64,000 nt of DNA from Rhodococcus sp. B50 (GTDB taxonomy: Bacteria; Actinomycetota; Actinomycetes; Mycobacteriales; Mycobacteriaceae). Of this stretch, positions 1 through 8,011 are shown one piece after another. The stretch covers positions 4,529,480 through 4,593,479 of the forward strand of contig NZ_WPAG02000002.1 in NCBI RefSeq assembly GCF_013602415.1. Reading direction: 5' to 3'. Positions within the stretch are counted from its first letter, which is position 1. Every line of letters begins with the position of its first letter. Under the pieces are notes generated by a model. The model was not told the DNA's origin. It searched no databases and saw only the letters and a list, made by a program, of their open reading frames with translations. Both the position numbers and the translations under genes were made by a program.

Positions 1-209
1 GCCTGTCGGAGGCGTCCGCGATGAAGCTGTACTCGTCGCGGGCGGCGACCGAGGTGGCGATGGAGGCCGTGCAGTTGTTCGGTGGGAACGGATACATGGC
101 CGAATATCGCGTGGAACAACTCGCCCGGGATGCGAAATCGCTGATGATCTACGCCGGGAGTAACGAAATTCAGGTAACACATATCGCGAGGGGATTACTC
201 GCACAGTAA
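1..209 (+). CDS. Acyl-CoA dehydrogenase, C-terminal end (start lies before the window)
   Basis: Only the last 68 codons are present; the reading frame is open from the first base of the window. The peptide shows the C-terminal signature of acyl-CoA dehydrogenases: LFGGNGYM, a following VEQLARDAK segment and YAGSNEIQ, which lie in the helical domain around the FAD of the neighbouring subunit. These flavoenzymes make the alpha-beta double bond in acyl-CoA thioesters and pass electrons to ETF. Substrate cannot be told from this fragment. A TetR-family regulator follows on the same strand and may control it, but this is only inferred from position. Confidence 0.9.
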   Translation, partial: LSEASAMKLYSSRAATEVAMEAVQLFGGNGYMAEYRVEQLARDAKSLMIYAGSNEIQVTHIARGLLAQ

Positions 210-377
210 CCCCTGGATATCACCGCTCGAAACACGCAAAAGGGACAAATGCCGGGTAGGGGGATGACAATTCGCCCGGTGTGTCGACTATTGTTCGCCA
301 TGAGAAAAGTTATGCCGGTCACCGACGAGGGGAGTGACCGGTTCCAGAGGGGAATCCGAGCGGAAATCGGGGGAGCG

Positions 378-1130
378 ATGTACGCGGAACGAAAGGGCGG
401 CGAAAAGCCGCCGGTCACGACGGACGGTCGGAGCGCTCGTGCAGAGCGCACCCGGCAGGCCGTCATAGAGGCTCATATCGCGCTCATCCGGGCGGGAGAG
501 CTCAAACCCACAGGGGCGCAGATCGCCTCGCGGGCCGGGGTGTCCCTGCGATCGCTGTGGGGACACTTCGGCGATCTCGAGACGTTGTTCGCCGCAACCG
601 GCGCCGAACTCATGCGGCGCCAGGACGACGCCTACGAGCCGATCGACCCGTCGCTGCCGCTCGAGGAGCGGATCGACGCCTACTGCAAGCAGCGGGCGGA
701 ACTGCTCGAATACATCGCGCCGTTCGCGCGGTCGTCCGAGATCCGCGCGCCGTTCTCGCGGGAGTTGCAGCGCAATCGCGTGCGTTATCTCGACCGGGCG
801 CGGTACGAGATCAGGGCGTTGTTCGCCGACCAGTTCGAGGGGGTCGACGACACCGTCCGGACCCACATCGAGAATCTGCTGGGAGTGTCGACGACCTGGC
901 CGACCTGGGTGTCGCTGCGGGACGTACTGCGACTGTCCGTGCCCGAAGCCGTCGAGGTCATGAAGCGGGCGGTGTCGGCGCTGCTGATGGAAGCCTCCGG
1001 TGCCGGCCGGCAGCAGGCGGTCGCCCGCGCTGCGCAGGAGAAAGCGGCGATGGTGCCGCACCGGATCGCTCCGCAGTCCCGGACTGCAGCGACGATGACG
1101 CCACGCGAACAGGTCGTCGTCCCGGCCTGA
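378..1130 (+). CDS. TetR-family transcriptional regulator
   Basis: About 250 residues. The N-terminal part has the TetR helix-turn-helix near residues 45-64 (GAQIASRAGVSLRSLWGHF), where the usual Y-x-H-F that closes the motif is W-G-H-F; the C-terminal ligand-binding part is not conserved enough to name a ligand. I chose the ATG at 378 because a purine-rich GGGGGAG lies just upstream and the HTH then sits at the usual distance from the N terminus; in-frame starts at 249 and 312 would add tails with no family resemblance. The preceding gene on the same strand is an acyl-CoA dehydrogenase, so a role in lipid metabolism is possible. The gene converges on the next one with a 17-bp gap. Confidence 0.85.
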   Translation: MYAERKGGEKPPVTTDGRSARAERTRQAVIEAHIALIRAGELKPTGAQIASRAGVSLRSLWGHFGDLETLFAATGAELMRRQDDAYEPIDPSLPLEERIDAYCKQRAELLEYIAPFARSSEIRAPFSRELQRNRVRYLDRARYEIRALFADQFEGVDDTVRTHIENLLGVSTTWPTWVSLRDVLRLSVPEAVEVMKRAVSALLMEASGAGRQQAVARAAQEKAAMVPHRIAPQSRTAATMTPREQVVVPA

Positions 1131-1147
1131 GCAGGCCGGCGCGCCGG

Positions 1148-1945
1148 TCAGTTCAGGCGTGCGCGTGCCGAGAGAAAGGTCTCGACCGCAGGTAGTGCGG
1201 CCGAGACCGTCTCGGCATGATCCACCCCGCGCAGGATCGCGAGTCGCGCACCGGGCACGGTGCGCGACAACGCGCGGGTGTCCTCCACACGCAGGCGGTC
1301 CTCCGACCCGACGACGGCGAGGACGGGCACGTCGATGCCGGCCAGCGTGTCGTCGTCGATCCCCGGTTCCCGATCCGACCGGCGGAAGTAGGCGGCGAGG
1401 GCACGCGCGTCGTTCTTCAGGAACGCCGAGCGTGTCGCGGGATCGACAGGACTGCGACGCCGTTCTTCCCAGGCACGGACGAAACCGTCCATGCCGTCGC
1501 GTTCGAGCACGTCGACTGTGCCGGGGAAGAACATCGCGTCCATCGATCCCTCTTGGGGCCGGGCGCTCCCACCGAGCAGGGTCAGGCTCGCCAGCCGCTC
1601 GGGGGCTGCGACGGCCAGCGCGAGTCCCGCACGGGCACCGAACGAATAGCCGACGTAGTGCACCCGGTCGGCCCCTGCTGCGTCCAGAACGGCGAGCAGA
1701 TCCCCGACGATCGCGTCCATCGCGTAGGCGTCCTCGTCGTGAGGGGTGTCGCTGCGGCCGTGTCCACGCAGATCGGGCATGACCAGCCGGAAATCCCCAC
1801 CGAGCGCCTTCACGTAACCGAATGCTTTCCACACCGCCGACGACAGTGCACTGCCGTGGACGAGCAGAACCGCCGGTGACTCCTCCGCGCCCGCCGTGGT
1901 GAACCGGATCCGGGTGCCGTCGGCGGGATTCGTCGCGTGGTTCAT
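1148..1945 (-). CDS. Alpha/beta-fold hydrolase
   Basis: A 265-residue alpha/beta hydrolase. The oxyanion-hole motif HGS is at residues 30-32, the nucleophile elbow GYSFG places the catalytic serine near residue 101, a VVGSEDRL segment supplies the acid and GVDHAE near the C terminus the histidine, so the triad is complete. Closest in type to small esterases, haloperoxidase-like or cofactor-free hydrolases; substrate unknown. The start at the ATG (complement of 1943-1945) fits the family; upstream in-frame codons would run into the preceding gene. It lies 22 bp downstream of the ABC-F gene on the same strand and is probably co-transcribed with it. Confidence 0.85.
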   Translation of the reverse strand: MNHATNPADGTRIRFTTAGAEESPAVLLVHGSALSSAVWKAFGYVKALGGDFRLVMPDLRGHGRSDTPHDEDAYAMDAIVGDLLAVLDAAGADRVHYVGYSFGARAGLALAVAAPERLASLTLLGGSARPQEGSMDAMFFPGTVDVLERDGMDGFVRAWEERRRSPVDPATRSAFLKNDARALAAYFRRSDREPGIDDDTLAGIDVPVLAVVGSEDRLRVEDTRALSRTVPGARLAILRGVDHAETVSAALPAVETFLSARARLN

Positions 1946-1967
1946 CCCAGCAGTATGTCCGAACGGC

Positions 1968-3503
1968 TCATCCCCCGAGTTCGACCGACCGATCCACCTC
2001 GACCTCCTCGAGGAATCGCTCGTCGTGCGAGACCACCACGAGCGCACCGTTGTAGGCGCGCAAGGCCTGGGTCAGATGCGCGAGGCCGGCCAGGTCGAGG
2101 TTGTTGGTGGGCTCGTCCAACAGGAGTAGCTGCGGAGCGGGATCTGCCGCGAGCACGATCGCGAGCGCAGCCCGCAACCGTTCGCCGCCCGACAGTGCGC
2201 CCACGGGCACCTCGGCCTGGCGTCCGCGGAACAGGAAGCGCGCCAGACGTGCCCGCACCTGCTGCGGAGTCAGGTGCGGCGCCCGATCCTCGGCGTTCTC
2301 CGCGACCGAACGATCGTCGTCGAAGATGTCGAGGCGCTGCGGGAGCAACGCGAAGGGAACATGGGGTTCCGCGTCGACGATGCGGTGCAGCAGGGTCGTC
2401 TTCCCCGACCCGTTGGGCCCGCGCAGTGCGATCCGTTCCGGTCCGACGATCTCGAGCGGTGCGTCCGCCACCCGCCGCCCGGGCGGAACCGCGGTCCCGG
2501 GCAGGTCGATGCGGATCTCCGGATCGTCGCGCACCGCGTCCTTCGCACGGTCCAGGTTCTCCCGTGCCGTGGTCAGATCCTCCTCGTGCTCGCGGCGGAA
2601 ACGCCCGGCGGATTCCTGCGCCTGCCGTTTTCGCGCGCCCATGACGATCTTGGGTTCGCGCTTCTGCTCGTACATCTTCTGCCCGTAGCGTTGCCGCCGG
2701 GCGATCGTGACGTGTGCCGCCGCCAGTTCGCGGGCCTGGCGCCGTACGTCGTTGCGGGCGTCCCGCACCGCGGCCCGCGCAGCCTCCTGTTCCTCCGCGA
2801 CGATCCGTTCGTACTCGCCGAAACCACCGCCGAACAGGCGCAACGAGCCGTTGCGCAGTTCGGCGATCGAATCCGTCCCCGCGAGCAGTTCCCGGTCGTG
2901 CCCGGCGACCAGCACCGTACCGGGGAACCTGTCGAGCGCGTCCTCCAGTCGCTCACGACCGTCGGCGTCGAGATTGTTCGTCGGCTCGTCGAGCAGCAGC
3001 ACGTCCGGTTCGTCGAGCAACCGGGCGGTGAAGGCGAGCAGCACGGTCTCGCCACCGGAGAGCTGACCGACGGTGCGATCGAAATCGCCGGTATCGTGCA
3101 GGATCCGGTCGAGACCCACGCGATGCATGAGCGCGAGCGCGTGGTCCTCGATGTCCCATCGGTCGCCGACGATCTCGAAATCCCGATCGTCGAACGATCC
3201 GGATTCGATGCGTCGCAGAGACTTTCGGATCTCACCGATGCCGAGGACCGAATCGACCGGCACCGCCGGATCGAGCGTGACGTCCTGGGGGAGATAGGCG
3301 ACCCGCCCCCGTACGGTCGACGAACCCGAGGTCGGGCGGAGTTCGCCCGCGATCAGCCGGAGCAGAGTGGTCTTCCCACTTCCGTTGCGGCCCACCAGGC
3401 CGATCCGCCCGGCCGGGACGACGGCATCGAGATCCTGGACGGCGGAGGTGCCGTCCGGATGGACGTAGGAGAGTGCGGACAGCGTGATACCGGATGAAGA
3501 CAT
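1968..3503 (-). CDS. ABC-F family ATPase (ribosome-associated)
   Basis: A soluble 511-residue protein with two ABC ATPase cassettes in one chain and no membrane segments. Walker A motifs are GRNGSGKTT (about residue 38) and GPNGSGKTT (about residue 365); signature motifs QLSGGE and ALSGGE and Walker B LLLDEPTNNLD occur in both halves, joined by a charged linker rich in Arg and Glu. This is the ABC-F layout; family members bind the ribosomal E site and act as translation factors or protect ribosomes from antibiotics. Which of these applies cannot be told from the sequence. It is divergent from the penicillin-binding protein gene and upstream of a hydrolase. Confidence 0.9.
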   Translation of the reverse strand: MSSSGITLSALSYVHPDGTSAVQDLDAVVPAGRIGLVGRNGSGKTTLLRLIAGELRPTSGSSTVRGRVAYLPQDVTLDPAVPVDSVLGIGEIRKSLRRIESGSFDDRDFEIVGDRWDIEDHALALMHRVGLDRILHDTGDFDRTVGQLSGGETVLLAFTARLLDEPDVLLLDEPTNNLDADGRERLEDALDRFPGTVLVAGHDRELLAGTDSIAELRNGSLRLFGGGFGEYERIVAEEQEAARAAVRDARNDVRRQARELAAAHVTIARRQRYGQKMYEQKREPKIVMGARKRQAQESAGRFRREHEEDLTTARENLDRAKDAVRDDPEIRIDLPGTAVPPGRRVADAPLEIVGPERIALRGPNGSGKTTLLHRIVDAEPHVPFALLPQRLDIFDDDRSVAENAEDRAPHLTPQQVRARLARFLFRGRQAEVPVGALSGGERLRAALAIVLAADPAPQLLLLDEPTNNLDLAGLAHLTQALRAYNGALVVVSHDERFLEEVEVDRSVELGG

Positions 3504-3640
3504 GGTGGCTCCCGAAAGGTGAGGGTCGGCGGCGCGACTGCGCGGGGACGGAACCGCTCACAGGAGCAACGGACTTCTCCGATCGACGGGTACGGGATGC
3601 GAACACCATGGTGGATCCTGCACCGTCCGGGATGCAACCG

Positions 3641-3671
3641 AATATTTCACCCCGACTCCTACCTGCGGTAA
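3641..3671 (-). promoter_or_regulatory. Possible promoter for the ABC-F gene
   Basis: On the minus strand TTACCG (3671-3666) and AATATT (3646-3641) are 19 bp apart, resembling -35 and -10 boxes, in the 193-bp divergent gap before the ABC-F start. AATATT stands out in an otherwise GC-rich gap. The leader that would follow is about 135 nt. Weak evidence: spacing is slightly long. Confidence 0.25.
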
Positions 3672-3696
3672 CGGGCACGGGACCGAAAGTGCAGGC

Positions 3697-5466
3697 ATGA
3701 TCGGGACCGTGCGGATCCGACTGCTGACCCTGGGTGTCGCGACAGCGACGGTGCTGTCGCTGCCGGCGTGCGCGACCGGCCCCGACCAGCCGGAGACGAT
3801 CGCGGAGGAGTTCGCGGCCGCTCTCGATGCCGGCGACGTCGCCGGGGCGGCCGCGCTGACCACCGATCCGGCGGCTGCGGAAGCCGCCATCGACGCCCTC
3901 TTGGAGGGGCTCGGCAACGACGATCCCACCGTGAGTGTCGCGGGCACGGGCGACGGCGACACCTTCGATCTCGACGTGACGTGGACCTTCGGGGAGGGCC
4001 GCGCCTGGTCGTACCGCACCACCGGCAGCGCGACGGAGGATCCGGCGGCCGACGCGTGGCGTGTCCGCTGGGATCCTGCCGTACTCTCGCCGGAGCTGAC
4101 GGGCGGCGCGACGCTGCAGTACCTGACGACGGCCGGTGCCCCGCCGACGATCTTCGACCGGGCCGGGCAGCCGCTCATGGGGGAGCAGGTCGTCACCGTC
4201 GTGAACCTCGATGCCACCGCCGACCCCGCTGCGGTTGCGCCCGTGCTGGCCACGGTCGTCCCGACCATCACGGCGGAGAGCCTCACCGAGCAGGTCGCGG
4301 CGGCCGGTGGCGGTGCCGCGGGGGTGATCACCCTGCGCGAGGACGACCTCGCACCCATCGAGGACCGCCTCGCTGCGCTGCCCGGCGTGACGCTCGTACC
4401 GCAGACCCGTCTGCTCACCACCGAGCGCGCTCTCGCCTCACCCGTGTGGTCCGGTCTCGCCGAACTCTGGCAGGAAGGGCAGGACGCCTCGGCGGGCTGG
4501 GTGGTCCGGCGGGTCGCAGCGGACGGTGCCACCACTCAGGTCGCAGGCGAGTCGGGACCGGAGGCCCCGGACCTGACCAGCACGATCGACCTCGACCTGC
4601 AGCGACGGGCCGAGGACGTCCTCTCGACCTTCGATACTCCCGCGGTGATCGTCGGGATCGAGCCCGCGACGGGTGCGATCCGCACGATGGCCCAGAACGA
4701 GGCGGCCGACGCCGAGGGGCCGGTGGCCACGACAGGGCTCTACCCGCCGGGCTCGACGTTCAAGGTGGTGACGACGGCGGCAGCACTCGGTGCCGGGCTC
4801 GCCGAACCGGACACCGTGCTGCCCTGCCCGGGGGTCGCCTCGATCGGCTCGCGCACGATTCCCAACGACGAGAACTTCGACCTCGGGCCCGTGCCGCTGC
4901 ACACCGCGTTCGCGTTCTCGTGCAATACGACCATGGGGCAGCTCGCCCTCGATCTGCCGCCCGACGCCTTGCGCGCGACGGCCGAACGGTTCGGTCTCGG
5001 CATCGACTACGTCACGCCCGGTCTCGTCACGGTCACGGGTGACGTGCCGGTCGCCGACACCGATGCCGCCCGCGTGGAGGCAGCCATCGGACAGGGTCGG
5101 GTGACGGCGTCGCCGTTCGGGATGGCGCTGGTCGCGGCCTCGGTCGCGAACGGCCGGACGCCCGCCCCGATGCTCGTCGAGGGACAGCCGGCCACACCCG
5201 ATCGGGACGCCGAACCCGTGCAGGAGAACGTGCTCGCGGCACTGCGAGAGATGATGCGCGAGACTGTGATCGAGGGTACAGCGGGTACGTTGCGCGACAT
5301 TCCCGATCTGACGGGGAAGACGGGGACGGCGGAGTACGGTGACAACGTCGGGGCGCACGGCTGGTTTATCGGCTCACAGGATAATCTTGCCTTTGCGGTG
5401 TTCGTAGCAGGGGCGGACGGCTCGGCCCCCGCAGTCGAAGCGGCGGGGCGATGGCTGAGGGGGTAG
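3697..5466 (+). CDS. Penicillin-binding lipoprotein, MecA_N-type transpeptidase
   Basis: A 589-residue exported peptidoglycan transpeptidase. The N terminus is a lipoprotein signal with lipobox LPAC (Cys25). Next comes an NTF2-like MecA_N domain (about residues 30-150), a dimerisation-type segment, then the transpeptidase domain with all three penicillin-binding motifs: STFK with Ser353, SCN with Ser408, and KTGT with Lys541. It therefore looks catalytically competent, cross-linking stem peptides outside the membrane, and is of the same type as M. tuberculosis lipoprotein PBP Rv2864c. It is followed after 78 bp by a paralogue that has lost all three motifs, suggesting the two work together. 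Confidence 0.93.
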   Translation: MIGTVRIRLLTLGVATATVLSLPACATGPDQPETIAEEFAAALDAGDVAGAAALTTDPAAAEAAIDALLEGLGNDDPTVSVAGTGDGDTFDLDVTWTFGEGRAWSYRTTGSATEDPAADAWRVRWDPAVLSPELTGGATLQYLTTAGAPPTIFDRAGQPLMGEQVVTVVNLDATADPAAVAPVLATVVPTITAESLTEQVAAAGGGAAGVITLREDDLAPIEDRLAALPGVTLVPQTRLLTTERALASPVWSGLAELWQEGQDASAGWVVRRVAADGATTQVAGESGPEAPDLTSTIDLDLQRRAEDVLSTFDTPAVIVGIEPATGAIRTMAQNEAADAEGPVATTGLYPPGSTFKVVTTAAALGAGLAEPDTVLPCPGVASIGSRTIPNDENFDLGPVPLHTAFAFSCNTTMGQLALDLPPDALRATAERFGLGIDYVTPGLVTVTGDVPVADTDAARVEAAIGQGRVTASPFGMALVAASVANGRTPAPMLVEGQPATPDRDAEPVQENVLAALREMMRETVIEGTAGTLRDIPDLTGKTGTAEYGDNVGAHGWFIGSQDNLAFAVFVAGADGSAPAVEAAGRWLRG

Positions 5467-5544
5467 GGCGCGTGGCGCAATTGTGATTGGTTCGTGCACA
5501 ACGCGTGCTGGTATCTCGTGTGACTGAAGTGAAGGTTGTTACAT

Positions 5545-7224
5545 ATGAGATTTCGTGATTGGCGGGGGAAACGAGGGCGTATCGTCGCGCTCGCCGTGTG
5601 CCTCGTCGTGGCTGTCGTCGCGCTGACGACAGTTGTGTTCTCGGATTCTCGAAGCGAGCCGCAACGCCTCGTCGACGACTTCGTCGCCGCCCTCGACGAT
5701 CGGGATGCAGCCGCAGCGGCGGCCCTGACCTCCTATCCGAACGCGGCGGAGGAAACGATCGCGCAGATGTACGACGGCCTGTCCGACGGCACCGTCGACT
5801 ACGACGTCACCCAGCTCGTCGAACTCAACGACGAGTCGGGATACTTCACCCTCTCCGCGGGATGGAACTTCGGCGAAGGCAAGGACTGGTCGTACCAGGT
5901 CACCGGAGCGGTGCGGAAGCTCGCCGTCGGCTGGCGTGTGTCCTGGGACCCGGAGGTCGTCGTACCCGACCTGTCGGGCGGGCGCACCGTCCACCACGTG
6001 CGCACCGATGCCGCGCCGCCGAAGATCTTCGACCGCACCGGCCGTCTCCTCATGGAGGAACAGACCATCAACGCCGTGGTGCTCGACCCGGCGGTCATGC
6101 CCGACCCCGCCGACACCACCAGGCGCCTGGCCGCTGTTCTCGAGCCGGTCGCGCCCGTCGTCACTGCCCAGCTGATGCAGGAGCGGATGGACGAGAACCC
6201 CGGCAACCGGGTCACCGCGGTCAAGCTCCGCGACCAGGACTACCAGTTCCTCGAGGACGGCATCGTGTCCATCCCGGGTGTCGAGGTGCTCACCACCCCC
6301 ACCTTGATCAGTGCCGATCGCCGGATCTCCACACCTCTGCTCGATTCGCTGCGCTCGGCCTGGCAGCTCGAACGCGACCGGACCGCAGGCTGGGCGGTCA
6401 CGCTCGAGGATCCCGAGAGCGGCCCGATCCAGGTGGCCGGTTTCCAGGGTCCGCCGCCTCCGGATCTGCAGGCGACGGTCGATTCCCAGGTGCAGCTCGC
6501 CGCGAAGGAAGCGGTCGTCACCGCAGGTACGCCGGCCGCGCTGGTCGCCATCCAGCCGTCGACCGGCGGCGTCCTCGCCGCCGACGTCAACAACTGGGCT
6601 ATGGAACTGGGCCCGGTGCTCACCCACGGTCTCTACCCGGCCGGGGGCGTCCTCGATCCGCTTCGGCTGGCAGCCGGCCTCGAGCGAGGAGTCGACCCGA
6701 ACGATGTGAGCTCGGACGACATCGCCACGACGGCCCGCAGCCTCGGACTCGGCCTCGACTACGAGGTACCGGGCTTCGATTTCGAGACCGCACAGATCGG
6801 GCACAACCGCTCCGGTGTGGTCCAGTTCGCCGGATCGGACTCCGACGAGAATCTGATCACCCCCCTCGGTGCCGCGGTGCTGGCCGCCTCGGTCGCTCGG
6901 GGCAGCGCCGCTGTCCCCACGATCGTCCAGGGACAGGAGACCGTCGTCCACGAGGCCCCCGAGGCGCTGCCCGGCTCGGTGATCGACGCCCTGCGCGGCA
7001 TGATGATCGACAACGTGCAGAACGGTCCCGCGTCCTACCTTCGCGGACACGCCGGTCTCGCGGGTATCGCCGCGGCGAGCGGCGACGACCGGTGGTTCTT
7101 CGGCTACACCGGCGGCGATCTGGCCTTCGCGGTCTTCGTCGCCGACGCGGACGGCGGCGACCGCGCGATCAAGATGGCCGACACCTTTCTGCGCAAGCTG
7201 GGCGAACCACTGCTCGGCGACTGA
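5545..7224 (+). CDS. Catalytically dead paralogue of the preceding penicillin-binding protein
   Basis: A 559-residue protein that aligns along its length with the upstream PBP: same NTF2-like domain (KDWSYQVTG, PPKIFDRTG), same linker and transpeptidase-like domain. The SxxK motif has become GVLD (Ser to Gly368, Lys to Asp371), the segment carrying SxN is deleted (about 45 residues), and KTG has become LAG (Leu505). Other landmarks remain (HGLYPAG, LAFAVFVADADGG), so the fold is probably kept without acyl-transfer chemistry. Instead of a lipobox it has an N-terminal signal anchor at about residues 10-33. The ATG at 5545 is preceded by GAAGG at 5531-5535. A regulatory or scaffold role for the active PBP is inferred. 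Confidence 0.88.
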   Translation: MRFRDWRGKRGRIVALAVCLVVAVVALTTVVFSDSRSEPQRLVDDFVAALDDRDAAAAAALTSYPNAAEETIAQMYDGLSDGTVDYDVTQLVELNDESGYFTLSAGWNFGEGKDWSYQVTGAVRKLAVGWRVSWDPEVVVPDLSGGRTVHHVRTDAAPPKIFDRTGRLLMEEQTINAVVLDPAVMPDPADTTRRLAAVLEPVAPVVTAQLMQERMDENPGNRVTAVKLRDQDYQFLEDGIVSIPGVEVLTTPTLISADRRISTPLLDSLRSAWQLERDRTAGWAVTLEDPESGPIQVAGFQGPPPPDLQATVDSQVQLAAKEAVVTAGTPAALVAIQPSTGGVLAADVNNWAMELGPVLTHGLYPAGGVLDPLRLAAGLERGVDPNDVSSDDIATTARSLGLGLDYEVPGFDFETAQIGHNRSGVVQFAGSDSDENLITPLGAAVLAASVARGSAAVPTIVQGQETVVHEAPEALPGSVIDALRGMMIDNVQNGPASYLRGHAGLAGIAAASGDDRWFFGYTGGDLAFAVFVADADGGDRAIKMADTFLRKLGEPLLGD

Positions 7225-7267
7225 TCCGCCGGGGACCGCTCCGCGGCGCACGGTACGTTGAGCGACC

Positions 7268-8005
7268 GTGACTGTCCTCGACGTGGCCCTGCTCGTGGGT
7301 GCCGGATTCTTCGCAGGTGTCGTCGGGTTCGTCACCGGCCTGGCGTCGATCGTCTCCTATCCGGCGCTGCTCGCCGTCGGCCTCCCGCCGGTCGCGGCGA
7401 ACGTCACCAACACCGTGGCGATGGTCGGTGTGGGCGTCGGAGCGCTGTCCAACTCGGCGCGGGAAGTCGTCGACACCGGTCCCCGGGTGTGGTGGTGGAC
7501 GCTCTACGCCGCGCTCGGCGGCGTGACCGGGGCGGTCGTCCTGCTCGTGGCCCCGCCCGATTCGTTCGAGGCGGTCGTGCCCGGCTTCGTCGCGCTCGCC
7601 GCCCTGGCGTTGTTGCTCCAGCCACGCATCCGCACCTTGGCCGGCGGCCGCGACCTGCCGCGGGTGTTCTCCGTGGCGGTCTTCGTCGTCGCGGTCTACG
7701 GCGGCTACTTCGGTGCGGGAGCGGGCGTGGTCTTCTACGCGCTGGTGCTGGTCTGCACGTCCGAGCAGATCTGGCGCGCGAGCATCCTCAAGAGCTACCT
7801 GCTCGGCGTCGCCAATCTCGTCGCGGCGATCGGGTTCGCCGTCTTCGGGCCCGTGCACTGGGGTGCGGCGGCGGCGATGGCGGTCGGCGCGTTCGCCGGT
7901 GGCTACTGCGGCCCGCCCCTCGTGCGGCGCATACCCCCGAACCTGCTGCGCGTGGGTGTCGCGCTCGCAGGGTTCGGGTTGGCGGTATGGCTGGCTCTCC
8001 GCTGA
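7268..8005 (+). CDS. TSUP family permease (TauE/SafE sulfite/anion exporter type)
   Basis: A 245-residue hydrophobic protein with about seven or eight membrane segments and two similar halves. The N-terminal FFAGVVGFVTG and the later GGYFGAGAGV segment are typical of the TauE/SafE (TSUP) family, which moves small sulfur-containing or organic anions. Start is GTG at 7268, 43 bp after the PBP paralogue on the same strand. It converges on the peptide transporter with a 6-bp gap. Substrate cannot be assigned. Confidence 0.85.
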   Translation: MTVLDVALLVGAGFFAGVVGFVTGLASIVSYPALLAVGLPPVAANVTNTVAMVGVGVGALSNSAREVVDTGPRVWWWTLYAALGGVTGAVVLLVAPPDSFEAVVPGFVALAALALLLQPRIRTLAGGRDLPRVFSVAVFVVAVYGGYFGAGAGVVFYALVLVCTSEQIWRASILKSYLLGVANLVAAIGFAVFGPVHWGAAAAMAVGAFAGGYCGPPLVRRIPPNLLRVGVALAGFGLAVWLALR

Positions 8006-8011
8006 GTGGCG

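Noticed and set aside
195-209. TTACTCGCACAGTAA at the end of the acyl-CoA dehydrogenase fragment, similar to the fad operator
   Set aside because: It lies inside the coding end (the TAA is the stop), is one base longer than the other sites and has no promoter context; it may just be a small hairpin with flanking GGG/CCC.
3504-3640. Possible attenuator or leader peptide before the ABC-F gene (antibiotic-resistance ABC-F genes often have one)
   Set aside because: An ATG at 3609 (minus strand) opens a frame that runs into the gene out of frame, but I found no convincing terminator/anti-terminator pair.
5545-7224. Reading the PBP paralogue as a frameshifted pseudogene
   Set aside because: The frame is open for 559 codons with normal codon bias, a good ribosome site and an intact N-terminal domain; only the catalytic motifs are gone.
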